From Streptomyces albidochromogenes (GTDB lineage: Bacteria; Actinomycetota; Actinomycetes; Streptomycetales; Streptomycetaceae), in contig NZ_VBVX01000027.1 in NCBI RefSeq assembly GCF_005981925.1, positions 1 to 36,859 of the forward strand: 36,859 nucleotides of DNA. Direction: 5' to 3'. Position 1 is the stretch's first letter, and each line of letters opens with the position of its first letter. Both the position numbers and the translations under genes were made by a program. Positions 1 through 7,718 of the stretch are shown piece by piece. The notes beneath the pieces are model-generated. The model searched no databases, was not told the origin of the DNA, and was given only the letters and a program-made list of their open reading frames with translations.

Positions 1-500
1 CGCCACACCCGCCACCCCTCGGCGTCCCACCGCGCCGCGAACAGCGCGCCGGGCGCGCACCGCTCGGCGGGCAGCAGGTCGCCCGTCCGGAAGACCGGCG
101 ACATCGCGCGCCGCCGCGTCGTCTGGAGCACGAACCGCACCCCCGCGACCCCGTCGTCCGGCACCGCGACCGACACGGACTCGTCGAACTCGTCCGCGAG
201 CCGCTCGGCCGCCGGCCCCAGGGCCGCCGGGATCCCGCACGCCGTGAGGTACGCGCCGGGCAGTTCCATCAGCCGGGGCGCGAGCGCGACCTCGCGCCCG
301 TCGCTGCGCGCCAGGCCGAGCCGGTCGAGCGTCGACACCACGCGGTCGACGGTGGAGCGGGCCAGGCCGGTCTGCCGTACGAGGTCGCTGTGGCGCGTCC
401 GGTCGTCCGCGCCGGGTGCGGACAGGGCCCGCAGGACGGTGAGCCCGCGCTCCAGCGGCCCTACGGCGTCGACGGACCCGGTGGGTTCGGCGTTCGGCAT
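1..500 (-). CDS. IclR-family transcriptional regulator (partial)
   Basis: The gene starts at an ATG (500-498) behind an AGGAGG ribosome binding site and runs off the left edge after about 166 codons. The N-terminal part is a winged helix-turn-helix of IclR type: residues 14-26 are PLERGLTVLRALS and a recognition-helix region RQTGLARSTVDRVVSTLDRL follows. The ligand-binding IclR domain begins near residue 85 and is cut off. It is divergent from the pcaF-like/pobA/aldehyde dehydrogenase operon, and IclR proteins of the PcaR/PcaU/PobR group usually control such neighbours in response to protocatechuate, 4-hydroxybenzoate or beta-ketoadipate. That it regulates this operon is inference from the arrangement and from the half-sites at 568-591. 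Repressor versus activator cannot be read from the sequence. Confidence 0.88.
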   Translation of the reverse strand, partial: MPNAEPTGSVDAVGPLERGLTVLRALSAPGADDRTRHSDLVRQTGLARSTVDRVVSTLDRLGLARSDGREVALAPRLMELPGAYLTACGIPAALGPAAERLADEFDESVSVAVPDDGVAGVRFVLQTTRRRAMSPVFRTGDLLPAERCAPGALFAARWDAEGWRVW

Positions 501-566
501 GGGGTTCCTCCTGGCAGGCCGTTGACACCGGACGGCGCGCGGCAGAGACTCGGGGCGAAGTTGGAT

Positions 567-591
567 ATGAACGATAGTTCATTGCGCGAAC
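567..591. promoter_or_regulatory. Candidate IclR-type operator with three half-sites
   Basis: In the divergent gap there is a perfect inverted repeat ATGAAC-GATA-GTTCAT (567-582), followed by a third half-site CGAAC (587-591) in the same orientation as the first TGAAC (568-572). A palindrome plus one extra direct repeat about two helical turns from the first is the published layout for the IclR-family activators PcaU and PobR. The site is 32 bp upstream of the pcaF-like start and 67 bp from the regulator start. The sequence match is seen; binding is inferred. Confidence 0.55.
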
Positions 592-623
592 ACTGAGAAC
601 TCCACGACTCCGGGAGAGACCCG

Positions 624-1808
624 ATGAGCATCCGCGACGTCTACATCGTCGACGCCGTCCGCACGCCGATCGGCAAGTTCGGAGGTGCCCTCTCCTCCGT
701 GCGTCCGGACGACCTCGCCGCCCACGTCGTCAGGTCGCTCGTCGCCCGTACGCCCGACCTCGACCCGGCCAGGATCGACGACGTCTACTTCGGCGACGCC
801 AACGGCGCCGGTGAGGACAACCGGGACGTCGCCCGCATGGCCGTGCTCCTCGCCGGGCTCCCGGTCTCGGTCCCCGGCGTCACCGTCAACCGCCTCTGCG
901 GCTCCGGCCTCGAGGCCGTCATCCAGGCCGCTCGCGCCGTGTCCGTCGGCGACGCCTCCGTCGCCGTCGCGGGCGGCGTGGAGTCCATGTCCCGCGCCCC
1001 GTGGGTCCTGCGGAAGCCCGAGCGCGCGTTCCCCGCCGGTCACCAGGAGCTGTACTCGACCACGCTCGGCTGGCGCATGACCAACCCGCGGATGCCCGAG
1101 GAGTGGACCGTCCCGCTCGGCGAGGGCGCGGAGCTCGTGGCCGACAAGCACGGCATCACCCGCGAGCAGCAGGACGCGTTCGCGCTGGCCAGCCACCAGA
1201 AGGCGGCGAAGGCGTGGGCGGACGGACTGTACGACGGCGAGGTCGTGCCGTACGACGGCGTGGATCTCGCCCGCGACGAGTGCGTCCGCGACGGGTCGAC
1301 CATGGAGGCCCTGGCCCGGCTGAAGCCGGTCTTCCGCGAGGACGGCAGCGTCACGGCCGGCAACGCCTCGCCCCTCAACGACGGCGCCGCCGCGCTCCTG
1401 CTCGTCGACGACGAGGGCCTGCGCGCCACCGGCCGTGAGCCGCTCGCCCGTATCCGCGCCTCCGCGGTCACCGGCGTCGAGCCGCAGCTGTTCGGCCTCG
1501 GCCCGGTCGAGGCGGTCCGGCGCGCGCTCGCCAAGGCCGGCCGGTCCTTCGACGACCTCACCACCTTCGAACTCAACGAGGCGTTCGCCGCCCAGTCGCT
1601 CGGCTGCCTCGCCGAATGGCCCGGACTCGACCCCGCCGTCGTCAACCCGCGCGGCGGCGCCATCGCCATCGGCCACCCGCTCGGCGCGTCCGGCGCCCGC
1701 CTCGCCGGGTCCGTCGCCCACCAGCTCGCCGCCGCCGGCTCCGGTACGGGCCTCGCCGCCCTGTGCATCGGCGTCGGCCAGGGCCTCGCGCTCGTACTGG
1801 AGCGCTGA
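624..1808 (+). CDS. pcaF: Thiolase, probable beta-ketoadipyl-CoA thiolase
   Basis: A 394-residue thiolase of normal length. The acylated cysteine is Cys92 in NRLCGSG, the active-site histidine is His351 in GHPLGASG, and the second catalytic cysteine is Cys381 in CIGVGQG. GEDNRDVARM near residues 63-71 is typical of the PcaF/PaaJ branch. It would cleave 3-oxoadipyl-CoA to succinyl-CoA and acetyl-CoA in the last step of the beta-ketoadipate pathway. It is the first gene of an operon: pobA starts 4 nt after its stop. The thiolase fold and catalytic residues are certain. The 3-oxoadipyl-CoA substrate rests on the pobA neighbour and the IclR regulator, and no pcaIJ CoA-transferase is visible, so a general acetyl-CoA acetyltransferase remains possible. 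Confidence 0.85.
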   Translation: MSIRDVYIVDAVRTPIGKFGGALSSVRPDDLAAHVVRSLVARTPDLDPARIDDVYFGDANGAGEDNRDVARMAVLLAGLPVSVPGVTVNRLCGSGLEAVIQAARAVSVGDASVAVAGGVESMSRAPWVLRKPERAFPAGHQELYSTTLGWRMTNPRMPEEWTVPLGEGAELVADKHGITREQQDAFALASHQKAAKAWADGLYDGEVVPYDGVDLARDECVRDGSTMEALARLKPVFREDGSVTAGNASPLNDGAAALLLVDDEGLRATGREPLARIRASAVTGVEPQLFGLGPVEAVRRALAKAGRSFDDLTTFELNEAFAAQSLGCLAEWPGLDPAVVNPRGGAIAIGHPLGASGARLAGSVAHQLAAAGSGTGLAALCIGVGQGLALVLER

Positions 1809-1812
1809 GCCG

Positions 1813-2988
1813 GTGCGCACCGCGGTCGCGATCGTCGGAGCCGGCCCGGCCGGCCTGCTGCTCGCCCGGCTGCTGCACGGCGCCGGAATCGACTGCGTGG
1901 TCCTGGAGCACAGGACCCGCGCCCACGTCGAACAGCGCCAGCGCGCCGGCATCCTCGAACAGGGCACCGTCGACGCCCTGCGCGCATGCGGGGCCGGCGC
2001 CCGCATGGACGCCGAAGGGCTCGTCCACCACGGCATCGAGCTGCGCTTCGACCGCCGGCGCCACCGCATCGGCTTCCCCGAGCTCACCGGCGGCCGCTCG
2101 GTGACGGTGTACGCCCAGACCGAGGTCGTCAAGGACCTGATCGCCCTCCAGCTGGCCGAGGGCCCGCCTCTCCTCTTCGAGGCGCGGGCCCTCGCCGTCG
2201 AGAAGCCGGAATCCGACCATCCGGTCGTCCGCTTCACCCACGCGGGGCGCGAGCAGACCCTCGACTGCGACTACGTCGTCGGCTGCGACGGCTTCCACGG
2301 CATCGCCCGCGCCGCCGTCCCGGACGGGATCCGCCGTACGTACGAGCGCACCTACCCCTACTCCTGGCTCGGCGTCCTGGCCGATGTCCCGCCGTCCTGC
2401 GACGAGTTGATCTACGCGCGCGGTGAGGACGGCTTCGCGCTGCACAGCATGCGCTCGCCCACCGTCTCGCGCCTCTACCTCCAGGTCCCCAACGGCACCG
2501 ACCCCGCCGACTGGTCCGACGAGCGGATCTGGGACGAACTCGACCGGCGCTTCGCGACGGACGACGGCGACTGGAGCCTGGCGCGCGGCCCGATCACCGC
2601 GAAGTCGGTGACACCGATGCGCAGTCACGTCACCGAGCCCATGCGCTACGGGCGGGTCTTCCTGGCCGGTGACGCGGCGCACATCGTGCCGCCCACCGGG
2701 GCCAAAGGGCTCAACCTGGCGGTGTCCGACGTACGGATCCTGGCCCGCGCCTTCGCGCACCACCACCGCACCGGGTCCGGCGAACTCCTCGACTCCTACT
2801 CGGACTTGGCCCTGCGGCGGGTGTGGCAGGCCACCCGTTTCTCGTACGACATGACTACGATGTTGCACAGTCAACCAGGCGAGAACGCGTTCGACACCCG
2901 AGTACGTCTCGCACGGCTGCACCGTCTCGCTGCCTCCGCGCCCGCCGCCGCGGAACTGGCCGCGAACTACACAGGACTGCCTCTCTGA
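1813..2988 (+). CDS. pobA: 4-hydroxybenzoate 3-monooxygenase
   Basis: A class A FAD monooxygenase of 391 residues, about the length of Pseudomonas PobA (394). It has the N-terminal FAD motif GAGPAG (residues 9-14), the DG motif CDGFHG with Asp159, and the GD motif GDAAHIVPPTGAKGLNLA with Asp287. The last is practically the PobA signature. It hydroxylates 4-hydroxybenzoate to protocatechuate using NAD(P)H and O2 in the cytoplasm. The start is a GTG only 4 nt after the thiolase stop, so translation is probably coupled. A longer reading frame extends upstream into the thiolase gene but is only overlap. The next gene, an aldehyde dehydrogenase, could supply 4-hydroxybenzoate from the aldehyde, which would make the two enzymes consecutive steps. 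Confidence 0.93.
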   Translation: MRTAVAIVGAGPAGLLLARLLHGAGIDCVVLEHRTRAHVEQRQRAGILEQGTVDALRACGAGARMDAEGLVHHGIELRFDRRRHRIGFPELTGGRSVTVYAQTEVVKDLIALQLAEGPPLLFEARALAVEKPESDHPVVRFTHAGREQTLDCDYVVGCDGFHGIARAAVPDGIRRTYERTYPYSWLGVLADVPPSCDELIYARGEDGFALHSMRSPTVSRLYLQVPNGTDPADWSDERIWDELDRRFATDDGDWSLARGPITAKSVTPMRSHVTEPMRYGRVFLAGDAAHIVPPTGAKGLNLAVSDVRILARAFAHHHRTGSGELLDSYSDLALRRVWQATRFSYDMTTMLHSQPGENAFDTRVRLARLHRLAASAPAAAELAANYTGLPL

Positions 2989-3000
2989 CTGGAGATCCGC

Positions 3001-4437
3001 ATGCCCCTGCTCGACCCCAAGACCTGGCAGCCCGTCCGGCTCTCGGGTGGTGAGTCGGACGTCGTCGAGCCGGCCACGGGCGAAACGCTCGGCCGTGTCA
3101 CGCTCGCCACCGCGGACGACATCGGCACGGCCGCCCGGACCGCCGGGGCCGTCCAGACGGCTTGGGCCCGCACGCCCCACTTCGCACGGGCCGCCGTGCT
3201 GCGCCGCGCCGGCGACCTCTTCACCGCGCACGCCGACGAGCTGCGGGAATGGCTCGTACGGGAGTCCGGCTCCATACCCGGCAAGGCCGACTTCGAGCTC
3301 CACGTCGCGGCCCAGGAGTGCTACGAGGCCGCCGCGCTCGCCTCCCGCCCCGCCGGGCAGGTGCTGCCGAGCGAGGCCCTGCGGCTGTCGTACACCCGGC
3401 GGGTGCCGGTCGGGGTGGTCGGAGTCGTCGCACCGTTCAACGCACCGCTGATCCTCGCCATCCGCTCGGTCGCCCCCGCGCTCGCCCTCGGCAACGGCGT
3501 GCTGCTGAAGCCCGATCCGCGCACAGCGGTCTGCGGCGGCCTGGCGCCGGCCGCCGTGTTCGCCGAGGCGGGGCTGCCGGAAGGGCTGCTGCACGTCCTG
3601 CCGGGCGGGGCCGGGGCCGGGCAGGCGCTGGTCGCCGACCCGGACGTGCCGGTCGTCTCCTTCACCGGATCCACGGCGGCCGGCCGGGCGGTGGGCGAGG
3701 CCGCCGGGCGGGCGCTCAAGCGCGCCCACCTCGAACTGGGCGGCAACTCCGCCCTCGTCGTACTGGAGGACGCCGACCTCGAAGGCGCCGTCGCCCAGGC
3801 GTCCTGGGGCTCCTTCTTCCACCAGGGCCAGATCTGCATGACCACGGGCCGCCACCTCGTGCACGACTCGCTCTACGAGGAGTACGTCGAACGGCTCGCC
3901 GCCAAGGCCGAGCCCCTGACCGTCGGCGACCCGCACCGGGAGAAGGTGCACCTGGGACCGATCATCGACCAGGGTCAACTGGACAAGATCCACGGCCTGG
4001 TGGAGGCCAGCACGGCCGGCGGCGCGAAGCTCGTGGCGGGCGGCACGCACAGCGGCCTCTTCTACCGGCCGACCGTGCTCGCGGGCGTCGACGACGACAC
4101 TCCGGCGTACGCCGAGGAGGTGTTCGGCCCCGTGGCCCCGGTCCGCTCCTTCAGCACCCTGGAGGAGGCCGCGACCCTGGCGTCGGCGAGCCCGTACGGT
4201 CTCTCCCTGGGCATCGTCACCCGTGACACCGCGCTCGGGATCCAGCTCGCGGACCGCATCCCCACCGGCATCGTCCACATCAACGACCAGACGGTGAACG
4301 ACGAGGCGGTGGCGCCCTTCGGCGGAGTCGCCGCGTCCGGCACCGGCGCGCGCTTCGGCGGGGAAGCGAACCTGGACGCCTTCACCGAGGTGCGCTGGAC
4401 GACGGTACGCCGCGAACCGGCGGACCACCCCTTCTAG
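3001..4437 (+). CDS. Aldehyde dehydrogenase (benzaldehyde/vanillin dehydrogenase-like)
   Basis: A 478-residue NAD(P)-dependent aldehyde dehydrogenase with all catalytic residues visible: Asn147 in VAPFNAPL, Glu245 in HLELGGNS and nucleophile Cys279 in GQICMTTGR. The GQICMTTGR context and overall length are those of aromatic aldehyde dehydrogenases (benzaldehyde, vanillin, 4-hydroxybenzaldehyde). It starts 12 nt after pobA with a GGAG ribosome binding site and is the last gene of the operon, followed by a strong hairpin. Oxidation of 4-hydroxybenzaldehyde to 4-hydroxybenzoate, the pobA substrate, is the most economical role but is inferred from position. The exact aldehyde cannot be read from the sequence. 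Confidence 0.88.
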   Translation: MPLLDPKTWQPVRLSGGESDVVEPATGETLGRVTLATADDIGTAARTAGAVQTAWARTPHFARAAVLRRAGDLFTAHADELREWLVRESGSIPGKADFELHVAAQECYEAAALASRPAGQVLPSEALRLSYTRRVPVGVVGVVAPFNAPLILAIRSVAPALALGNGVLLKPDPRTAVCGGLAPAAVFAEAGLPEGLLHVLPGGAGAGQALVADPDVPVVSFTGSTAAGRAVGEAAGRALKRAHLELGGNSALVVLEDADLEGAVAQASWGSFFHQGQICMTTGRHLVHDSLYEEYVERLAAKAEPLTVGDPHREKVHLGPIIDQGQLDKIHGLVEASTAGGAKLVAGGTHSGLFYRPTVLAGVDDDTPAYAEEVFGPVAPVRSFSTLEEAATLASASPYGLSLGIVTRDTALGIQLADRIPTGIVHINDQTVNDEAVAPFGGVAASGTGARFGGEANLDAFTEVRWTTVRREPADHPF

Positions 4438-4461
4438 GAGCCCCCGGGCGCGGGACGCGTC

Positions 4462-4492
4462 AGGGCCCGGCCGCACCTCGCGGCCGGGCCCT
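4462..4492 (+). terminator. Hairpin terminator of the pob operon
   Basis: A perfect 12-bp GC stem (4462-4473 with 4481-4492) and a 7-nt loop begin 24 nt after the aldehyde dehydrogenase stop. There is no U-tract, as is common in Streptomyces. Confidence 0.75.
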
Positions 4493-4589
4493 CTGCGTGA
4501 CTCGCGCGGGCGCAGGTCCGCGCCGTGACCGGGGGTGGGGGAGAGAGCCGCGGCTCCCGGGAAGAGCGTTCGTCCCAGGCAACAGAAAA

Positions 4590-4616
4590 GGCAAGGGAGA
4601 GTACTCGTCCCTTGCC
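4590..4616 (-). terminator. Hairpin with T-run reading on the minus strand
   Basis: Perfect 9-bp arms GGCAAGGGA (4590-4598) and TCCCTTGCC (4608-4616) flank a 9-nt loop that is itself nearly palindromic. On the minus strand the stem is followed at once by TTTTCTG, which makes it an intrinsic terminator in that direction. On the plus strand no T-run follows. No minus-strand gene lies upstream of it, so it would stop antisense transcription coming from the helR side. It may alternatively be a protein-binding dyad linked to the neighbouring RAE-like repeat. Confidence 0.45.
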
Positions 4617-4636
4617 ACTCTCAACTTATAGCGCAC

Positions 4637-4661
4637 CAGGGGGCTTGCGGCAAGGCCCCTG
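4637..4661 (+). promoter_or_regulatory. Rifamycin-associated element (RAE)-like inverted repeat
   Basis: An imperfect palindrome with 12-nt arms (CAGGGGGCTTGC and GCAAGGCCCCTG) around a central G, with one mismatch between arms. Its core GGGGCTTGCGGCAAGGCCC agrees, as I remember it, with the RAE motif described upstream of actinomycete rifamycin-inactivating enzymes and of helR genes. It lies 199 bp upstream of the helR-like start. A possible promoter overlaps it (TTGCGG 4645-4650, CAGAAT 4670-4675, 19-bp spacing). Confidence 0.7.
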
Positions 4662-4729
4662 TCGTGCCGCAGAATCGCTCGCCGAGGCCAGAACCTGCGG
4701 AAACGGGAGACCACGAAGTGCATGTGTTG

Positions 4730-4758
4730 TTGACGTCCCATGAGGCGCGCGGTGACAT
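4730..4758 (+). promoter_or_regulatory. Possible promoter of the helR-like gene
   Basis: TTGACG (4730-4735) and TGACAT (4753-4758) are 17 bp apart. This would give a leader of about 95 nt. The alternative is the RAE-overlapping promoter at 4645-4675, giving a leader near 180 nt. Neither can be preferred by eye. Apart from the hairpins, the RAE and these promoters, I see no gene in 4438-4859. Confidence 0.3.
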
Positions 4759-4859
4759 CGGGCCGGCGGTGGGACGCGGGTCGCGGTCGCTCGGCACCGG
4801 CGTGCGGACGGGCGCACGGCGGAACGTCGCGGGTGCGACCCAGGATCGGGGCTGATGTC

Positions 4860-7028
4860 ATGAACCCTCTGACCACAAGCGCGTTCGGCCTTTCCGACCG
4901 CCTCGCCGCCAAGGCCGACCCGACGCTGATCGCCGGCGACGAGCAGCACTTCGCGGCCATCGCGCAGAGCCTCGACGAGGCGATCGCCGAACTGTCCGAC
5001 CGCCTCGACGCCGCACGCAGGGCGCCCGGCGGCATCGGCCGGGAGGCGATGGAGCGGGACACGGAGATCCACCGGCTGTCGGGCCGTCTGCGCGCCCTGC
5101 GCCGCTTCGGCCTGGACCTGTGCCTCGGACGCGTCGTCGGCGCGGACGACCCCGAGCCCCTGTACATCGGACGGCTCGGCCTCACCGACAGCGCGGGCCG
5201 CCGGCTGCTGGTCGACTGGCGCTCCCCCGCGGCCGAGCCGTTCTTCGCGGCGACCCACGCCAGCCCGATGGGCCTGGCGAGCCGCCGCAGATACCGGTGG
5301 ACCCGCGGCCGGATCAGCGACTACTGGGACGAGGTGTTCACGCGGGACGGGTTCGCCGGGCACGCCGCGCTCGACGACCAGTCCGCCTTCATCGCCAGCC
5401 TGGGCGGCAACCGGTCGGAGCGGATGCGCGACGTCCTCGGCACCATCCAGTCCGACCAGGACGCCATCATCCGCGCGGGCTCCCGCGGCGCCCTTGTCGT
5501 CGACGGCGGCCCGGGTACGGGCAAGACCGTCGTCGCCCTGCACCGCTCCGCCTATCTCCTCTACTCCGACCCCCGGCTCGGTCAGCGTCGCGGCGGCGTG
5601 CTGTTCGTGGGCCCGCACCAGCCCTACCTGGCGTACGTCGCCGACGTCCTCCCCAGTCTCGGAGAGGAGGGGGTGCAGACCTGCACCCTGCGGGACCTCG
5701 TCGCTGAGGGCGCCGGCGCGGCGGTCGAGACCGACCCGGAGGTGGCCCGCCTGAAGTCGTCCGCGCGGCTGGTGCGGGCGGTCGAGACGGCCGTCAGGTA
5801 CTACGAATCGCCTCCCACCGAGGGGATGACGGTCACGACCCCCTGGTCCGACGTATGGCTGAGCGCCGCCGACTGGGCCGAGGCGTTCGCAGCGGCGGAA
5901 CCGGGTACTCCGCACAACGAGGCGCGTGACCAGATCTGGGAGGAGCTGGTCACGATCCTGGCGGACAAGCTCGACGGAGACATCTCGCCCCCACTGCTGC
6001 GCAGGGCGCTGCTGCACGACGAGGAGCTGACCGGCACCCTCCACCGCGCGTGGCCGCTGCTCGAAGCCGCCGATCTCGTCGGCGACCTGTGGTCGGTCCC
6101 CGCCTACCTGCGGATGTGCGCTCCCTGGCTCACCCCCGACGAGGTGCGCAGGCTCCGCCGCGCGGACGCCCAGGCCTGGACGGTGTCCGACCTCCCGCTC
6201 CTGGACGCGGCCCGCCAGCGGCTCGGCGACCCGGAGGCGGCCCGGCGCAGGCGCCGGCACGAGGCGGCCCTCGCCGCCCAGCGCGAGCGCATGGCCCAAG
6301 TGGTCGACAACCTCATCGAGGCCGCGTCCTCCTCCGGCGCCGACGGTGACGACGGCGAGGGCCTGGTGACGATGCTGCGCGGCCAGGACGCCCAGGTCAG
6401 TCTGGTCGACGAGTCCGAACTGCCCACCGCCGACCCGGATCTGCTCGCCGGCCCGTTCGCGCACATCGTCGTGGACGAGGCGCAGGAACTGACCGACGCC
6501 GAGTGGCAGATGCTGCTGCTGCGCTGCCCGTCCCGGAGCTTCACCATCGTGGGAGACCGCGCCCAGGCCAGGCACGGATTCACCGAGTCGTGGCGCGAAC
6601 GGCTGGAGCGGGCCGGGCTCGACCGGATCGACGTGGCGTCGCTGAGCATCAACTACCGGACGCCGGAAGAGGTGATGGAGGAGGCCGAGCCGGTCATCCG
6701 GGCCGTGCTCCCGGACGCCAACGTGCCGACGTCCGTCCGCCGCTCCGGCATCCCCGTCGTCCACGGATCGGTCGCGGAGCTGGACGCGGTCCTCGACACC
6801 TGGCTCGCGGCGCACGACGAGGGGATCGCCTGCGTCATCGGGGATCCCACGTTCCGGGCGACGCCCCGCGTCCGGTCGCTGACCCCGGAGCTGTCGAAGG
6901 GCCTCGAATTCGACCTGGTCGTCCTCGTCGACCCCGAGGCGTTCGGGGAGGGGACCGCGGGGGCGGTCGACCACTATGTCGCCATGACCCGGGCGACCCG
7001 GCAGCTCGTCGTCCTCACGAGCTCCTGA
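4860..7028 (+). CDS. helR: HelD/UvrD-like RNA polymerase-associated protein, probable HelR
   Basis: A 722-residue superfamily 1 helicase-like protein. Residues about 25-95 form the charged, coiled-coil N-terminal arm. Walker A GGPGTGKT is near residue 215, the Walker B-type VVDEAQELTD near 536-545, then IVGDRAQARHG. SKGLEFDLVVLVDPEAF and YVAMTRATRQLVVL close the second RecA-like domain. An Asp/Glu- and Ser-rich segment near residues 485-515 is where HelD proteins carry the loop that enters the RNA polymerase primary channel. HelD proteins release stalled RNA polymerase, and HelR-type members displace rifamycin and protect the enzyme. The RAE-like repeat upstream favours HelR. The start at ATG 4860 is chosen because similarity begins there; an in-frame ATG at 4740 would add an Arg/Gly-rich extension. 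The gene is monocistronic and is followed by a 16-bp hairpin. Confidence 0.82.
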   Translation: MNPLTTSAFGLSDRLAAKADPTLIAGDEQHFAAIAQSLDEAIAELSDRLDAARRAPGGIGREAMERDTEIHRLSGRLRALRRFGLDLCLGRVVGADDPEPLYIGRLGLTDSAGRRLLVDWRSPAAEPFFAATHASPMGLASRRRYRWTRGRISDYWDEVFTRDGFAGHAALDDQSAFIASLGGNRSERMRDVLGTIQSDQDAIIRAGSRGALVVDGGPGTGKTVVALHRSAYLLYSDPRLGQRRGGVLFVGPHQPYLAYVADVLPSLGEEGVQTCTLRDLVAEGAGAAVETDPEVARLKSSARLVRAVETAVRYYESPPTEGMTVTTPWSDVWLSAADWAEAFAAAEPGTPHNEARDQIWEELVTILADKLDGDISPPLLRRALLHDEELTGTLHRAWPLLEAADLVGDLWSVPAYLRMCAPWLTPDEVRRLRRADAQAWTVSDLPLLDAARQRLGDPEAARRRRRHEAALAAQRERMAQVVDNLIEAASSSGADGDDGEGLVTMLRGQDAQVSLVDESELPTADPDLLAGPFAHIVVDEAQELTDAEWQMLLLRCPSRSFTIVGDRAQARHGFTESWRERLERAGLDRIDVASLSINYRTPEEVMEEAEPVIRAVLPDANVPTSVRRSGIPVVHGSVAELDAVLDTWLAAHDEGIACVIGDPTFRATPRVRSLTPELSKGLEFDLVVLVDPEAFGEGTAGAVDHYVAMTRATRQLVVLTSS

Positions 7029-7033
7029 AGCGC

Positions 7034-7070
7034 GCCGGCGCGGCGCCCGCCTGCCGGGCGCCGCGCCGGC
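7034..7070 (+). terminator. Strong hairpin terminator after helR
   Basis: A perfect 16-bp stem (7034-7049 with 7055-7070) with a 5-nt loop begins 5 nt after the helR stop. It is among the longest stems in the window. Confidence 0.8.
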
Positions 7071-7207
7071 AGCGCTGAACGCACAGACGCCTGCCGGCCG
7101 CCGGTGTGACACACGGCAACCAGCAGGCGAACAGCGGCCGATGGGCTCCGCCGCGACGACTCCGCCCGGCGTACCGGACGGTTCAGCGACCGCCGGACAC
7201 GACCCGC

Positions 7208-7603
7208 CTAGCTCGCTTCCCGCGTCTCCTGCGGGCCCTGCGCGGCCTTGGCCTCTTCGACGGACTTGCGGACCTCGTCCATGTCGAGCTTGCGGGCCTG
7301 CCCGATGACGTCCTCCAGCGCGGCCTCCGGCAGCGCGCCGGGCTGCGCGAACACCGCCACGTTCTCGCGCACGATCATCAGCGTCGGGATCGAGCGGATC
7401 TCGAACGCCGCGGCCAGCTCCTGCTGGGCCTCGGTGTCGACCTTGGCGAAGACCAGGTCGTCGTGACGCTCGGACGCGCTCTCGAAGACGGGGGCGAACT
7501 GCCGGCAAGGACCGCACCAGGAAGCCCAGAAATCGATCAGGATGAAGTCGTTCTCGGACACGACCTGATCGAAGTTTTCCTTGGTGAGCTCGACGGTGGC
7601 CAT
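7208..7603 (-). CDS. trxA: Thioredoxin with C-terminal extension
   Basis: A 131-residue thioredoxin. The redox motif WASWCGPC has Cys30 and Cys33, and the cis-proline is in SIPT near residue 73. The thioredoxin fold ends near residue 108, and about 23 extra charged residues (MDEVRKSVEEAK and on) extend the C terminus. It reduces protein disulfides in the cytoplasm and could also recycle an arsenate reductase such as the one encoded at 10743. The start is an ATG preceded by GAGGAG. A consensus SigR promoter lies about 45 nt upstream, so induction by thiol oxidation is expected. No thioredoxin reductase of the TrxB type is adjacent. The divergent flavoprotein at 7719 belongs to a different reductase class. 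Confidence 0.93.
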   Translation of the reverse strand: MATVELTKENFDQVVSENDFILIDFWASWCGPCRQFAPVFESASERHDDLVFAKVDTEAQQELAAAFEIRSIPTLMIVRENVAVFAQPGALPEAALEDVIGQARKLDMDEVRKSVEEAKAAQGPQETREAS

Positions 7604-7646
7604 GGTGTGCTCCTCTTCCTGGCATAGCGGGCGAAGCCTCCCGCAC

Positions 7647-7672
7647 AACGGCATGCGGGCCCGCGATATTCC
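7647..7672 (-). promoter_or_regulatory. SigR-type promoter of trxA
   Basis: Read on the minus strand, GGAAT (7672-7668) and GTT (7649-7647) are exactly 18 bp apart, matching the published Streptomyces SigR consensus GGAAT-N18-GTT. It is correctly oriented and predicts a start near 7640, giving a leader of about 37 nt before the trxA ATG. Confidence 0.8.
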
Positions 7673-7718
7673 GCCTGCCCGGCTGGCCACGGCACACACC
7701 CCCGACCAGACTGCCCGT

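Noticed and set aside
4722..4733. Three-codon cysteine leader peptide (Met-Cys-Cys-stop) before helR
   Set aside because: The ribosome binding site is too far upstream, and such a short frame is expected by chance.
4626..7697. Minus-strand frame of 1023 codons across helR and trxA
   Set aside because: Antisense to helR and in a different frame from trxA; composition is low-complexity and no start is supported.
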